The notes under the pieces were generated by a model. The model searched no databases. It was not told the origin of the DNA and saw only the letters and a list, made by a program, of their open reading frames with translations. DNA of 64,000 nt from Nocardioides sp. (GTDB lineage: Bacteria; Actinomycetota; Actinomycetes; Propionibacteriales; Nocardioidaceae). Of the stretch, positions 54,760 through 63,941 are shown piece after piece (position 1 is the first letter of the stretch; every line of letters starts with the position of its first letter). The position numbers and the translations under genes were made by a program. Location: NCBI RefSeq assembly GCF_030149505.1, contig NZ_JASBRN010000012.1, positions 100,701-164,700 of the forward strand. Reading direction: 5' to 3'.

Positions 54760-54789
54760 CGCTCTAGTCCAGAGGAGGTGGAGACCGCT

Positions 54790-55080
54790 TTGCGTGCTTA
54801 CGAAGTCATGGTCATCCTCGACCCCAGCCTCGAGGAGCGCACCATCGCTCCCTCGCTCGAGAAGTACCTCGGTGTCGTGACCAAGGACGGCGGCTCTGTC
54901 GAGTCCGTCGACGTCTGGGGTCGCCGTCGCCTGGCGTACGAGATCAAGAAGAACGCCGAGGCCATCTACGCCGTCATCTCGCTGAAGGCGGAGCCGGCCA
55001 CGGTCAAGGAGCTCGACCGCCAGCTGACCCTCAACGAGGCGATCCTGCGCACCAAGGTCATCCGGCCCGACGCCCGCTGA
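54790..55080 (+). CDS. rpsF: 30S ribosomal protein S6
   Basis: 96 residues: [12 protein letters not shown], then [13 protein letters not shown] and Y-A-V-I-S-L-K-A, ending R-T-K-V-I-R-P-D-A. The start codon is TTG at 54790, preceded by AGAGGAGGTGG; no ATG or GTG fits the family N-terminus. S6 binds 16S rRNA together with S18, encoded two genes downstream. Confidence 0.95.
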   Translation: MRAYEVMVILDPSLEERTIAPSLEKYLGVVTKDGGSVESVDVWGRRRLAYEIKKNAEAIYAVISLKAEPATVKELDRQLTLNEAILRTKVIRPDAR

Positions 55081-55218
55081 TCCCCTCGGAGACGCGGTCG
55101 TCTGTGGATGACCCCTGTCGGTTGTCGGTCCGTCGCGGCAAGATCGCGACCTGACCGTACGGATCGGCACACCCGTCGGCCCCTCCGGGGTCGCACACCA
55201 ACACGTTGGGAGACACCC

Positions 55219-55788
55219 ATGGCAGGCGAGACCGTCATCACGGTGGTCGGCAACCTCACCGACGATCCTGAGCTGCGCTTCACCCCGTCCGGGGCGGCCG
55301 TGGCGAACTTCAGGATCGCGTCGACGCCGCGCAACCTCAACCGCCAGACCAACGAGTGGGAGGACGGCGAGGCGCTGTTCCTCTCCTGCTCGATCTGGCG
55401 GCAGGCCGCGGAGAACGTCGCGGAGTCCCTGCAGAAGGGGATGCGCGTGGTCGTGCAGGGCCGGCTCAAGAGCCGCTCCTACGAGACCCGCGAGGGCGAG
55501 AAGCGCACCGTCATGGAGCTCGACGTGGAGGAGATCGGTCCGTCGCTGAAGTACGCGACGGCCAAGGTCACCCGCACCACCCGACAGGGCGGCGGCGGGG
55601 GCGGTGGCTACAACGCCGGCGGTGGCGGCTACTCCGGTGGCGGCAACGCCCCGGCGGCCGGCAACGACCCGTGGGCCACCGCGGGCCCGCAGGGAGGCGG
55701 TCGTCCCCAGGGCGGCGGCTCCGGCGGCGGCCAGGGCGGACAGGACCCGTGGGGGGCGCCCGGCGTCTCCGACGAGCCCCCGTTCTGA
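55219..55788 (+). CDS. ssb: single-stranded DNA-binding protein
   Basis: 189 residues. The OB fold lies at 1-115 ([38 protein letters not shown]); a Gly-rich disordered linker follows; the tip S-D-E-P-P-F is the acidic partner-binding tail. GGGAG six bases before the ATG. Standard place in the rpsF-ssb-rpsR-rplI operon. Confidence 0.96.
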   Translation: MAGETVITVVGNLTDDPELRFTPSGAAVANFRIASTPRNLNRQTNEWEDGEALFLSCSIWRQAAENVAESLQKGMRVVVQGRLKSRSYETREGEKRTVMELDVEEIGPSLKYATAKVTRTTRQGGGGGGGYNAGGGGYSGGGNAPAAGNDPWATAGPQGGGRPQGGGSGGGQGGQDPWGAPGVSDEPPF

Positions 55789-55914
55789 TCCGGCACCCGC
55801 GACCTGACCGATCGCGACACCCGCGTCGGGGACGACGCACCACCATCGCAATCCGCTCAACCATTCCGACCCGGTAGCCACTCCGGGACGGGCTTCTAGG
55901 AAGGAAGCACCACA

Positions 55915-56151
55915 ATGGCCAAGCCAGTTTTGCGCAAGCCCAAGAAGAAGGTTTGCCAGTTCTGCAAGGAGAAGGCGACCGGTGTCGACTACAAGGACAC
56001 CACCCTGCTCCGCAAGTTCATCTCCGACCGCGGCAAGATCCGCGCGCGTCGGGTCACCGGCAACTGCGTCCAGCACCAGCGCGACGTGGCCATCGCCGTC
56101 AAGAACGCCCGTGAGGTGGCCCTGCTGCCCTACACCTCCACCGGTCGCTGA
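55915..56151 (+). CDS. rpsR: 30S ribosomal protein S18
   Basis: 78 residues: [28 protein letters not shown] and R-V-T-G-N-C. The C-x-x-C plus a later Cys indicates a zinc-binding (C+) form, meaning a zinc-independent paralogue may exist elsewhere in the genome. GGAAGG before ATG 55915. Confidence 0.96.
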   Translation: MAKPVLRKPKKKVCQFCKEKATGVDYKDTTLLRKFISDRGKIRARRVTGNCVQHQRDVAIAVKNAREVALLPYTSTGR

Positions 56152-56168
56152 GAGGGGCTGAGAAGACA

Positions 56169-56615
56169 ATGAAGCTCATCCTCACGCAGGAGGTCACCGG
56201 TCTCGGTGGCCCTGGCGACGTCGTCGAGGTCAAGGACGGCTACGGCCGCAACTACCTCGTCCCGCAGGGCGTCGCGATCCGCTGGACCCGCGGTGGCGAG
56301 AAGACCGTCGAGTCCATCAAGGCCGCGCGCTCCGCACGCTCGGTCCGCGACCTCGGCCACGCCCAGGAGGTCAAGGCCAAGCTCGAGGCCCAGACGGTCA
56401 ACGTGTCGGTCAAGGCCGGCGAGAGCGGTCGCCTCTTCGGCGCCGTGACCGTCGCCGAGATCGCCTCGGCCCTCTCCGCCACCACCGGCGAGTCGGTCGA
56501 CAAGCGCACGATCGCCGTCGACCACGCCGTCCGCAGCCTCGGTGCCCACCAGGTCACCGTCCGCCTGCACGACGAGGTCGTCGCGACCGTGTCGCTCAAC
56601 GTGGTCAAGGCCTGA
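56169..56615 (+). CDS. rplI: 50S ribosomal protein L9
   Basis: 148 residues: [29 protein letters not shown] (rRNA-binding N-domain), a long connecting helix and a C-domain with G-R-L-F-G-A-V-T. Last gene of the operon, followed by a strong terminator. Confidence 0.96.
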   Translation: MKLILTQEVTGLGGPGDVVEVKDGYGRNYLVPQGVAIRWTRGGEKTVESIKAARSARSVRDLGHAQEVKAKLEAQTVNVSVKAGESGRLFGAVTVAEIASALSATTGESVDKRTIAVDHAVRSLGAHQVTVRLHDEVVATVSLNVVKA

Positions 56616-56645
56616 GGCCCCGCACCACCAGCAACGCACCACGCA

Positions 56646-56681
56646 CAGAGCCCCCGCCCGGTGATCCGGGCGGGGGCTCTG
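56646..56681 (+). terminator. strong terminator after rplI
   Basis: A perfect 16-base-pair stem (56646-56661 with 56666-56681, CAGAGCCCCCGCCCGG and complement) with a TGAT tetraloop. Confidence 0.9.
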
Positions 56682-56716
56682 TCGTCGGTGCTGACCGTCT
56701 GCGATGTCGGACTGGT

Positions 56717-56769
56717 GTCTCGACACGGGTGTCGCGGCTGCGTTCCTCAGCCGCGGCCCTCGCTCGACC
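56717..56769. repeat. palindromic intergenic element, single copy
   Basis: Starts GTCTCGACACG and ends CTCGCTCGACC, with the inner hairpin CGCGGCT...AGCCGCG and loop GCGTTCCTC. Same family as 13931-14099 and 44434-44486. Located between two convergent genes. Confidence 0.7.
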
Positions 56770-56805
56770 CGTCGAGCGTCGTTCGGCGCCAAGCCGCCGC
56801 ACGGC

Positions 56806-58026
56806 TCAACGCAGCATGATCGCGTCGACCTCGATGAGCTTGCCGCGCGACATGGTCTTGAACTTCATGGTGCCGGTGAAGGACTTGCTGCTGGGGTTGC
56901 GCAGCACGATCACGGCGCCGCGCTCGATCCGCGAGGAGTTGAGCTTGGCCTTCGCCCAGTTGGGGTTGCCGGGGACCTTGTAGCGCAGGATGCCCGCCTG
57001 CGGGCGCTTGGTGGCGATCAGCCGGACCTCGCGCACGTTGGTGCCCTCGACCGAGAACCTCGCACCGAAGGCGGTGGTCTCGATGTAGGAGCCGCCGAAC
57101 GCGCGGGGGGAGGCGGTCTCGCGCCACTTGCCCCCGCTCGGCAGCTCGATGTCGGCCGGGACGGTGAAGGTGGTGGTGGCCGGGTCGGGGTCGACGTTGC
57201 CCGCCGGGTCGGTCGCGCTGACGCTCAGCACCTTGGTGCCGGCACCGAGGCGACGGAAGGTCGAGTTGCCGTCCTGGCAGGGGACCTGGCGCCCGTCGAT
57301 GTCGCAGCGGTAGACGACGTTGCCCTCGGAGGAGGCGAGCCGGAAGGTCGGGCTGTCGGTGGTGAGCATCGGCAGGCTCGGGGTCTCCGCGTCGAACGGC
57401 GTGTTGAAGATGAACGCCTGCGGCGCCCGGGTGTCGATCCTGACGACCTGCTTGACCGGGGTCTGCTGGGTGTCCTCCAGGTCGGTCTCGGCCGGCGAGC
57501 CCGGGATGAGCGGGTTGGTGCTCGGGTCCGAGGTGGCGTCGATGGTGCGGTCGGCAGCGTCGTACGCGCGGACCTCGAAGGTGTAGGGGACCGCGGTGGT
57601 GTCGGCGAGGCCGTCGTAGGTGACCGAGAGCGGCCCTTCGCCCTTCGTGCCGCACTGCGTCCACTCCGCCGGGGCGGCAGCCGTGTTGTAGAACTTGCAC
57701 TCGAAGCGGATGACGTCGGAGTCGGCGTCGCTGTGCGCACCGTCGTAGGTGAAGGTCAGCGACCGGCTGCTGACGAAGCCAGCGTCGTTGGGTGCGGGGG
57801 TGACCGACACGAGGGTGGCCGTCGGCGGCACCTGGTCGTCGCAGCGACCGCCGGGCTGCAGGAACGGGATCGGCCCGGCCCCGGTCTCGACCTCGGAGAG
57901 GCAGCCGTTGGCGGCCTGGGCGGGAGCGGCGACGAGCGTGACCGGGAGCAGGGCACCCAGCAGCGCGGCGGCGGACGCGGCGGCCACGAGGGAGGCCGGT
58001 CGGCGCGAGCGAGGGGTACGGGTCAT
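56806..58026 (-). CDS. secreted protein with Ig-like repeats, function unknown
   Basis: 406 residues. Signal peptide with a basic start (R-T-P-R-S-R-R-P) and cleavage near A-Q-A-A-N (38). Two Ig-like/bacterial adhesin-type repeats follow, each with a strand like S-L-T-F-T-Y-D-G or P-T-F-R-L-A-S-S-E-G and a cysteine pair (F-E-C-K-F-Y...Q-C-G; Y-R-C-D-I-D-G-R-Q-V-P-C), ending A-T-D-P-A-G-N-V-D-P-D-P. A C-terminal domain of about 110 residues has no recognised family. GAGGA eight bases before ATG 58026. Binding or surface role likely, not proven. Confidence 0.78.
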   Translation of the reverse strand: MTRTPRSRRPASLVAAASAAALLGALLPVTLVAAPAQAANGCLSEVETGAGPIPFLQPGGRCDDQVPPTATLVSVTPAPNDAGFVSSRSLTFTYDGAHSDADSDVIRFECKFYNTAAAPAEWTQCGTKGEGPLSVTYDGLADTTAVPYTFEVRAYDAADRTIDATSDPSTNPLIPGSPAETDLEDTQQTPVKQVVRIDTRAPQAFIFNTPFDAETPSLPMLTTDSPTFRLASSEGNVVYRCDIDGRQVPCQDGNSTFRRLGAGTKVLSVSATDPAGNVDPDPATTTFTVPADIELPSGGKWRETASPRAFGGSYIETTAFGARFSVEGTNVREVRLIATKRPQAGILRYKVPGNPNWAKAKLNSSRIERGAVIVLRNPSSKSFTGTMKFKTMSRGKLIEVDAIMLR

Positions 58027-58133
58027 GGTGGGGGGTCCTCGGGGTCGGGTGCGTTCGTGCGGCGACCGGGCGGGGCCCGGGACGCCACCGCGGTGGTCGG
58101 ACGAGGGGTCCAACGCGCGGGGAGGGCCCCAGG

Positions 58134-58772
58134 CTACGAAGACTCGCCGGATTTCGGGCGGGAATGGCGGTCTGGTCCACCCGCTGGGCCGCTCGGCCCG
58201 TCGCTGTGACCGTCGCCGGAGCCCTCCCGGGGCAGTCCGGGCAGCGGTCGGGGGTGGCCGCCGAGCCACGGTGCGCGCGCGGAGACCAGGGCCAGGACCG
58301 CGAGGAGCAGCAGGCTGAGCGTGGCGGCGAGCACGGCGGTGCCGGCCAACGAGTCCACCCCCGCGCCCAGCACCAGGACCGGGAGCACGGCGGCAGCGAC
58401 GGCGAGGATGCCGACGACGGCGAACCACGCGGCCCGCCCCGGGACACCCGCCTGGCGGGCGGCGTACCGGGCGGCGTCCGCGAGCAGGGCGAGGTAGGCG
58501 AGCTGGGGCAGGCTCAGCGCCCACGCGACGGAGTCGTCGGTCGCGCTGACCTGCTCGGCCACCGCGGGCGGCCAGACCACGGCGGAGACGACCAGGGCGA
58601 GGGCCGCGCTGGTGAGCAGGGCGCTGCGGTGTCGCAGGGTGGCGGGCAGGGCCCGGGTGCCGACGAGCACCAGGAGCCAGCCGAGCGGGTCGGGGAGGAG
58701 GTCCCAGCCGCGCCCGTCGACGACCAGCGCGATGATCACCAGCCCGAGGGCGACGGGGTGGAGCGGGACCAT
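58134..58772 (-). CDS. hypothetical membrane protein
   Basis: 212 residues with about six hydrophobic segments (V-A-L-G-L-V-I-I-A-L-V-V; W-L-L-V-L-V-G-T-R; S-A-A-L-A-L-V-V-S-A-V-V-W; Y-L-A-L-L-A-D-A-A; W-F-A-V-V-G-I-L-A-V-A-A-A-V-L; L-S-L-L-L-L-A-V-L-A-L-V) and a Gly/Pro/Asp-rich cytoplasmic tail. Not recognised. ATG at 58772, 34 bases from the MATE gene stop, so the two may be co-transcribed. Confidence 0.7.
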   Translation of the reverse strand: MVPLHPVALGLVIIALVVDGRGWDLLPDPLGWLLVLVGTRALPATLRHRSALLTSAALALVVSAVVWPPAVAEQVSATDDSVAWALSLPQLAYLALLADAARYAARQAGVPGRAAWFAVVGILAVAAAVLPVLVLGAGVDSLAGTAVLAATLSLLLLAVLALVSARAPWLGGHPRPLPGLPREGSGDGHSDGPSGPAGGPDRHSRPKSGESS

Positions 58773-58806
58773 GCGCGCAGACTACGAGGTGCCGTCCCGC
58801 GGTGGG

Positions 58807-60216
58807 TCAGGCCGGACCGCGCCCGACCTCCGCTCCGGTGACCATCCACCGCCCGCCCCGGGCACGCAGCAGCAGCACGAGGGCCCGGCTGCCGATGAAC
58901 CCGGCGCCGAAGACCGCCCAGACGACCACCAGGTCGGCGCCGTCGACGAGCAGGAGCAGCGGCGCGTAGGCGAGCAGCACCATGACCCCGGCCCAGGCCA
59001 GGTAGCGGCCGTCGCCGGCGCCGATGATGACCCCGTCGAGGACGAAGACGACCCCGGCGACCGGTTGGAAGCAGGCGGCGACCAGCAGCACCGGCACGAG
59101 CAGCTCGTGGACACGGGGGTCGGCGGTGAAGAGCGGGCCGAGGAGCGGCGAGAGCGCGGCCAGGCCTAGGCCGGTGACGACACCGGTCCACAGTCCCCAC
59201 CAGGTCATCCGCCGGGTCAGGCGGCGGGTGCCGTCGCGGTCGCCCGCGCCCAGGGAGCGGCCGGTCAGGGCCTGGGCGGCGATCGCGATGGCGTCCAGCA
59301 CGAACGCGAGGAACGTCCAGATCGTCATCGCGAGCTGGTGGGTGGCGATCCGGGCCGCCTCCTCGGCGGCGAGGCGGCCACCGGGGTCGGTGCCGGCAGC
59401 CGTGCCCGTGGCGGTCCCCGGGTCGGTGGCGGCCGAGGCGACGGCGTACGCCGTGAGGACGATCGCGGCGCGCAGGGTGAGGGTGCGCACCACGAGGGGG
59501 ACACCGGTGCGGGCCGCGCGCCGGACCCCGCCGGCGTCGGGGCGCAGCGGACTCCCGTGGCGCCGGGCGGCGCGCACCAGGACCGCGAGCAGCCAGCCGG
59601 CCATGCCGAGCTGGGCCAGGACCGTGCCCACGGCGGCGCCGGCGACCCCCCAGCCGACCCCGTGGACGAGCAGGACGTTGAGCGCGAGGTTCGCGGCGTT
59701 GCCGACGACGGCGACGCGCAGCGGGGTGCGGGTGTCCTGGAGTCCACGCAGCACCCCGGTGACCGCGAGCACCACCAGCAGGGGCGCGGTGCCCAGGAAG
59801 GAGAGGCGCAGGTAGTCCACCGCGTGTCGCTCGACCTCCGCGGAGACGTCGAAGAGGCCGACGAGCCAGGAGGAGGCGAGGACGCCGGCGACGGTGACCA
59901 CCGCGCCGATGAGGGTGGCGAGCCACGCGCCGTCGACGCCCAGCGCGACCGCGCCCCGGAGGTCGTCGGCGCCGAGGCGGCGCGCGACGCCGGCGGTGGT
60001 GCCGTAGGCGAGGAAGATGCACAGCCCGACCACGCTCTGGAGGACCACCGCGGCGACGCCGACCCCGGCGAGCTCGGGCGTGCCGAGGCGACCCACGACC
60101 ACCGCGTCGCCGAGGAGGAACAGCGGCTCGGCGACGAGGGCGAGCAGGGCCGGGACGGCCAGCCGGAGGATCTCGCGGTCGGTGGCCCGGGCCGTGGTCG
60201 GACGAGAGGTCGGCAC
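58807..60216 (-). CDS. MATE family efflux transporter (DinF-like)
   Basis: 469 residues with twelve hydrophobic segments. The MATE features L-A-L-V-A-E-P-L-F-L-L-G-D-A-V-V-V-G-R-L-G at the start, and the repeated L-A-G-V-G-V-A and G-L-Q-D-T-R-T-P (DinF branch) are visible. These export cationic drugs or metabolites using a proton or sodium gradient. GTG 60216 is chosen because the family begins about 15 residues before the first helix; AAGG lies directly upstream, a GGAGG further away. Confidence 0.88.
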   Translation of the reverse strand: MPTSRPTTARATDREILRLAVPALLALVAEPLFLLGDAVVVGRLGTPELAGVGVAAVVLQSVVGLCIFLAYGTTAGVARRLGADDLRGAVALGVDGAWLATLIGAVVTVAGVLASSWLVGLFDVSAEVERHAVDYLRLSFLGTAPLLVVLAVTGVLRGLQDTRTPLRVAVVGNAANLALNVLLVHGVGWGVAGAAVGTVLAQLGMAGWLLAVLVRAARRHGSPLRPDAGGVRRAARTGVPLVVRTLTLRAAIVLTAYAVASAATDPGTATGTAAGTDPGGRLAAEEAARIATHQLAMTIWTFLAFVLDAIAIAAQALTGRSLGAGDRDGTRRLTRRMTWWGLWTGVVTGLGLAALSPLLGPLFTADPRVHELLVPVLLVAACFQPVAGVVFVLDGVIIGAGDGRYLAWAGVMVLLAYAPLLLLVDGADLVVVWAVFGAGFIGSRALVLLLRARGGRWMVTGAEVGRGPA

Positions 60217-60275
60217 CCTTCCCACGACCTCCTCCCAAGCAGCAATAGTCCGTTCGGACCAGATGTCCCCGCACC

Positions 60276-60542
60276 GGTGGATAACTCGGCGGAACGGTGG
60301 AAAACGTACTGTCCCGCTCCTTTGTCGACATACCGACCGGCGACGGGCGCATGACGGGAATGTGAACCAGGTCACCAGGCAGATTTCTTTCCTGCACAGC
60401 TGTGCAACCACGTCGTCCCAGGTCAGCGGCCGTTTTGCAGGCACGGCCGATCACTTGTCCACAGCCTCCTCCCCATCCTGTGCACACGTGGACGGGGGTC
60501 CTCCACGGGTCCTCCCCAGTTATCCCCAGGCCCTGTGGACAG
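60276..60542. promoter_or_regulatory. DnaA-box cluster upstream of dnaB
   Basis: TTGTCCACA, a perfect actinobacterial DnaA box, at 60455-60463; near matches TTATCCACC (60276-60284, minus strand), TTATCCCCA (60520-60528) and CTGTCCACA (60534-60542, minus strand). All lie in the 539-base non-coding gap between the MATE and dnaB genes. No other feature was found in this gap. Confidence 0.55.
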
Positions 60543-60755
60543 GCTCCTTCCGGAGGGGCTCCACCGGCACGTACGGTCACGCGGTCGCCGGGGGTCACCC
60601 GCGCGCGCCGAGCCGGCCTCCCCACCGTCGTGGAGGCCCGGTCGAGCACCGGAGTGTCGGTGCTCGGTCCTAGCGTCGGGGCGACGCAGGCCCCCGCCCG
60701 GGGACCGCACCAGAGCAGCCAGCACCGCCGCCGCAGCCGTCATCAGGGAGCACCC

Positions 60756-63455
60756 GTGAGCATCACCGAGCAGCCGCCGGGCCACCTCTCCGAGCCGCCG
60801 TACGAGGACTGGGGCGACGGCCCGGTCTCCTACGCCCCCGGCGAGCGCCCGACCAAGCCCGGCGACCGCACCCCGCCGCAGGACATGGCCGCCGAGCAGT
60901 CCGTGCTCGGGTCGATGCTGATCAGCAAGGACGCCTGCGCCGAGGTCTCAGAGGTGCTGCGCGGCACCGATTACTACCGGCCCACCCACGAGACGATCCA
61001 CGACGCGATCATCGACCTCTACGGCCGCAGCGAGCCGGTGGACATGATCACCGTCGCCGCCGAGCTGCAGCGGCGCGGCGAGCTCGAGCGGATCGGCGGC
61101 GCGCCCTACCTCCACACGCTCTCGGCCAACGTCCCGATCGCGGCCAACGCCGCCTACTACGCCGAGATCGTCCGGGAGAAGGCGATCCTGCGCCGGCTGG
61201 TCGACGCGGGCACGCGCATCGTCCAGATCGGGTACGCCGGGGAGGGCGAGGTCGACGACATCGTCGACCAGGCCCAGGCCGAGGTCTACAAGATCGCCGA
61301 CAAGCGCGGGGGCGAGGACTACGCCCCGCTCTCCGACATCATGGACGGCGTCCTCGACGAGATCGAGGCCATCGGCAACCGGGAGGCGGGGCTCTACGGC
61401 GTGCCCACCGGCTTCGCCGACCTCGACGAGCTGACCAACGGTCTGCACTCGGGGCAGATGATCATCGTCGCCGCACGCCCCGCCATGGGGAAGTCGACGC
61501 TCGCCTTGGACTTCTGCCGGGCGGCCTCGATCCACAACAACCTGGCGAGCGTCTTCTTCAGCCTGGAGATGACGCGCTCGGAGATCACCATGCGCCTGCT
61601 CTCGGCCGAGGCGAAGGTCCCGCTCAACCACATCCGCAACGGCAACATGGGCGACGAGGACTGGACCAAGCTCGCCCGGAAGATGGGCGAGGTCTCGAGC
61701 GCGCCCATGTTCATCGACGACAGCCCCAACATGACGATGATGGAGATCCGCGCGAAGGCGCGGCGGCTCAAGCAGCGTCACGACCTGAAGCTGATCGTCA
61801 TCGACTACCTCCAGCTGATGACCTCGGGAAAGAAGGTCGAGTCGCGCCAGCTCGAGGTCTCGGAGTTCTCCCGGCAGATCAAGCTGTTGGCCAAGGAGCT
61901 CGAGGTCCCGATCATCGCGCTCTCCCAGCTCAACCGTGGTCCCGAGCAGCGCGGCGACAAGCGCCCGATGATGAGCGACCTGCGTGAGTCGGGCTGCCTC
62001 ACAGCCGAGACCCGGCTGCTGCGCGCCGACACCAACGCCGAGGTCAGCCTGGGCGAGCTGATGGAGTCGGGTGCGACCGACGTCCCGGTGTGGGCGCTCG
62101 ACGATCGGCTCAAGCTCGTGCCGCGGACGCTCACCCACGCGTTCCCCTCCGGCACCAAGCAGGTCTTCGAGGTCACCCTCGCCTCGGGGCGGAGGGTGCA
62201 GGCGACCGGCAACCACCCGTTCCTCACCTACGACGGCTGGGTGCCGCTCGCCGAGCTCACCGTCGGTGCCCGCGTGGGTTCGGTCCGCCACGTGCCCCCG
62301 CCGATGCAGATCACCCCGCGCGACGAGGACGAGATCGTCCTCCTCGCGCACATGTTGGGGGACGGCTCGTTCGTCAAGCGGCAGCCGATCCGCTACGCCA
62401 GCATCGACGAGGCGAACCTGACCGCCGTCGCCGAGGCGGCCGCGCGTCGCTTCGGGATCACGGCGATCCGCGACGAGTACGCCGCCGCCCGCGTGACCAC
62501 GCTCCGGCTCCCCGCCCCCTTCCTCCTCGCCCGCGGGCGGCGCAACCCGATCGCAGCCTGGTTGGACGAGGACGGCCTCTTCGGGCTGCGCAGCCACGAG
62601 AAGTTCGTCCCCGACTGGGTCTTCGGGCTGCCCAAGGAGCAGGTCGGTCTCTTCCTGCGGCACCTCTGGGCGACCGACGGCTGCGTGCACCTCGACGAGA
62701 AGCGCAACATGGGCCGCGTCTACTACGCGAGCACGAGCCGACGGTTGGCCGACGACGTCGCGCGCCTGCTGGCCCGGTGGAACGTCTTCACCCGGATCAA
62801 GCGGGTGCGCAAGAAGGGGTACCGCGACGGTTTCCACGTCCACGTCGTGGGCAGCGAGAACCAGCTCCGCTTCCTCGACGAGATCGGGGTCCACGGTGCG
62901 CGAGGCGAGCAGGTAGCCCGGCTCGCGGCCGCCATCCGTGACGTGAGGCCCAACACCAATCTCGACACGGTGCCCCAGGAGGTCTGGGGGCGGGTGCGAG
63001 AGGTGCTGGCCGAGCAGGGCATGACCCACCGCGAGTTCGCGACGTCGATGGGCACCGCCTTCGGCGGATCCACCATGTGGAAGCACGCTCCCAGCCGACA
63101 GCGGATGGCGCGCGTCGCCGAGGTGCTGGGTGACGCCGAGCTCGAGGTGCTCGCCACTAACGACATCTACTGGGACAGCGTCGCCTCGGTGGAGCCGATC
63201 GGTGAGCAGGAGGTCTACGACGCCACGGTCCTGGGGGTGCACAACTTCGTCGCCAACGGCATCGCCCTCCACAACTCGATCGAGCAGGACGCCGACATGG
63301 TGATCCTCCTGCACCGCGACGACGTCTACGAGAAGGAGTCGACCCGCCCCGGCGAGGCCGACCTGATCGTGGCCAAGCACCGCAACGGCCCGACCCGGGA
63401 CCTCACCGTCGCGTTCCAGGGTCACTACAGCCGCTTCGTCGACATGGCCCACTGA
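60756..63455 (+). CDS. dnaB: replicative DNA helicase DnaB containing an intein
   Basis: 899 codons; the spliced protein would have 472 residues. N-terminal primase-contact domain about 40-150 (P-P-Q-D-M-A-A-E-Q-S-V-L-G-S-M-L); RecA-like motor with Walker A A-R-P-A-M-G-K-S-T (240-248), L-I-V-I-D-Y-L-Q-L (346-354, Walker B) and I-I-A-L-S-Q-L-N-R. The intein occupies residues 414-840, between D-L-R-E-S-G and S-I-E-Q-D-A-D. After it the helicase continues to H-R-N-G-P-T-R-D-L. GTG start with GGGAG six bases upstream. It unwinds DNA at the fork, with DciA-like DUF721 as probable partner. Confidence 0.97.
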   Translation: MSITEQPPGHLSEPPYEDWGDGPVSYAPGERPTKPGDRTPPQDMAAEQSVLGSMLISKDACAEVSEVLRGTDYYRPTHETIHDAIIDLYGRSEPVDMITVAAELQRRGELERIGGAPYLHTLSANVPIAANAAYYAEIVREKAILRRLVDAGTRIVQIGYAGEGEVDDIVDQAQAEVYKIADKRGGEDYAPLSDIMDGVLDEIEAIGNREAGLYGVPTGFADLDELTNGLHSGQMIIVAARPAMGKSTLALDFCRAASIHNNLASVFFSLEMTRSEITMRLLSAEAKVPLNHIRNGNMGDEDWTKLARKMGEVSSAPMFIDDSPNMTMMEIRAKARRLKQRHDLKLIVIDYLQLMTSGKKVESRQLEVSEFSRQIKLLAKELEVPIIALSQLNRGPEQRGDKRPMMSDLRESGCLTAETRLLRADTNAEVSLGELMESGATDVPVWALDDRLKLVPRTLTHAFPSGTKQVFEVTLASGRRVQATGNHPFLTYDGWVPLAELTVGARVGSVRHVPPPMQITPRDEDEIVLLAHMLGDGSFVKRQPIRYASIDEANLTAVAEAAARRFGITAIRDEYAAARVTTLRLPAPFLLARGRRNPIAAWLDEDGLFGLRSHEKFVPDWVFGLPKEQVGLFLRHLWATDGCVHLDEKRNMGRVYYASTSRRLADDVARLLARWNVFTRIKRVRKKGYRDGFHVHVVGSENQLRFLDEIGVHGARGEQVARLAAAIRDVRPNTNLDTVPQEVWGRVREVLAEQGMTHREFATSMGTAFGGSTMWKHAPSRQRMARVAEVLGDAELEVLATNDIYWDSVASVEPIGEQEVYDATVLGVHNFVANGIALHNSIEQDADMVILLHRDDVYEKESTRPGEADLIVAKHRNGPTRDLTVAFQGHYSRFVDMAH
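61995..63275 (+). mobile_element. DnaB intein with LAGLIDADG homing endonuclease
   Basis: 427 residues (414-840). It starts with Cys414 (C-L-T-A-E-T-R-L-L) and ends H-N (839-840) before Ser841, the usual splice residues. Block B is T-G-N-H-P-F-L (484-490); blocks F and G are V-Y-D-A-T-V-L-G-V-H-N-F-V-A-N-G...L-H-N. Two LAGLIDADG helices, L-L-A-H-M-L-G-D-G-S (529-538) and L-R-H-L-W-A-T-D-G-C (634-643), both with the catalytic acidic residue, indicate a potentially active endonuclease. A helix-turn-helix-like segment (about 757-790) follows. Base composition matches the host. Confidence 0.95.
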
Positions 63456-63663
63456 GTCGCTCGGGTCGTGTCGAGATGCAGTTGAAACGAGGCGATCGAA
63501 CTTCCGCCTCAAGAACACTGGATCAGTAGACATTTAGGTCTGTGGGGTCGAGACGGAGCCGTGTCGTCACATCAAACGAGCGGAACTGGCAGCAGACGTG
63601 AGGCGGCGCATCGGCGTTTCCGGAAGGGGATCCCTATCCGGGGCGCTCTGGCCGATACCTTGA
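63456..63663. other. non-coding stretch after dnaB
   Basis: No gene, tRNA or clear terminator seen. Base composition is visibly less GC-rich than elsewhere (for example GTTGAAACGAGG, AAGAACACTGGATCAGTAGACATTT split by ordinary sequence), and all frames have stops. Confidence 0.5.
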
Positions 63664-63777
63664 CCCTGTCGCTCCTTAAGCCGAAGTGTCATTGGCGAGT
63701 TCGAGAACGGTGACCGCATGGTCACTGTGGCCAAGTGGCGCGACGGCGCGATCGCCGAGGAGTACATCTGGGCCTGA
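63664..63777 (+). pseudogene. remnant of a SnoaL/NTF2-like protein gene
   Basis: A short open stretch ends V-I-G-E-F-E-N-G-D-R-M-V-T-V-A-K-W-R-D-G-A-I and then A-E-E-Y-I-W-A before TGA. The pattern (aromatic-Arg-Asp-Gly-x-Ile-x-Glu-Glu-Tyr) is how SnoaL/NTF2-like proteins end. There is an in-frame stop at 63661 and no usable start codon, so only the last 35-40 codons survive. Confidence 0.5.
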
Positions 63778-63941
63778 CGGGCCCCTTGCGCTGTGGCTTC
63801 GTTCGCTTGGTGGCGGGGTTTTTGCAGCGCTCCGTGGCGGTCTTGTTGCCGCGATCACGCAGGACTGGCTGCAGGTAGGTGTCGCGGTCTGAACCGAGAG
63901 GGGTGCGCCCGGTCGGGGCCGTTTGGATCGCTGCCGCTACG

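Noticed and set aside
61995..63275. A separate homing endonuclease gene
   Set aside because: The frame is continuous with dnaB on both sides and has all intein splice blocks, so it is an intein rather than an independent gene.
63461..63490. Another copy of the palindromic intergenic element (TCGTGTCGAGA resembles its end reversed)
   Set aside because: Only about 11 bases match and no internal hairpin or second end is present.
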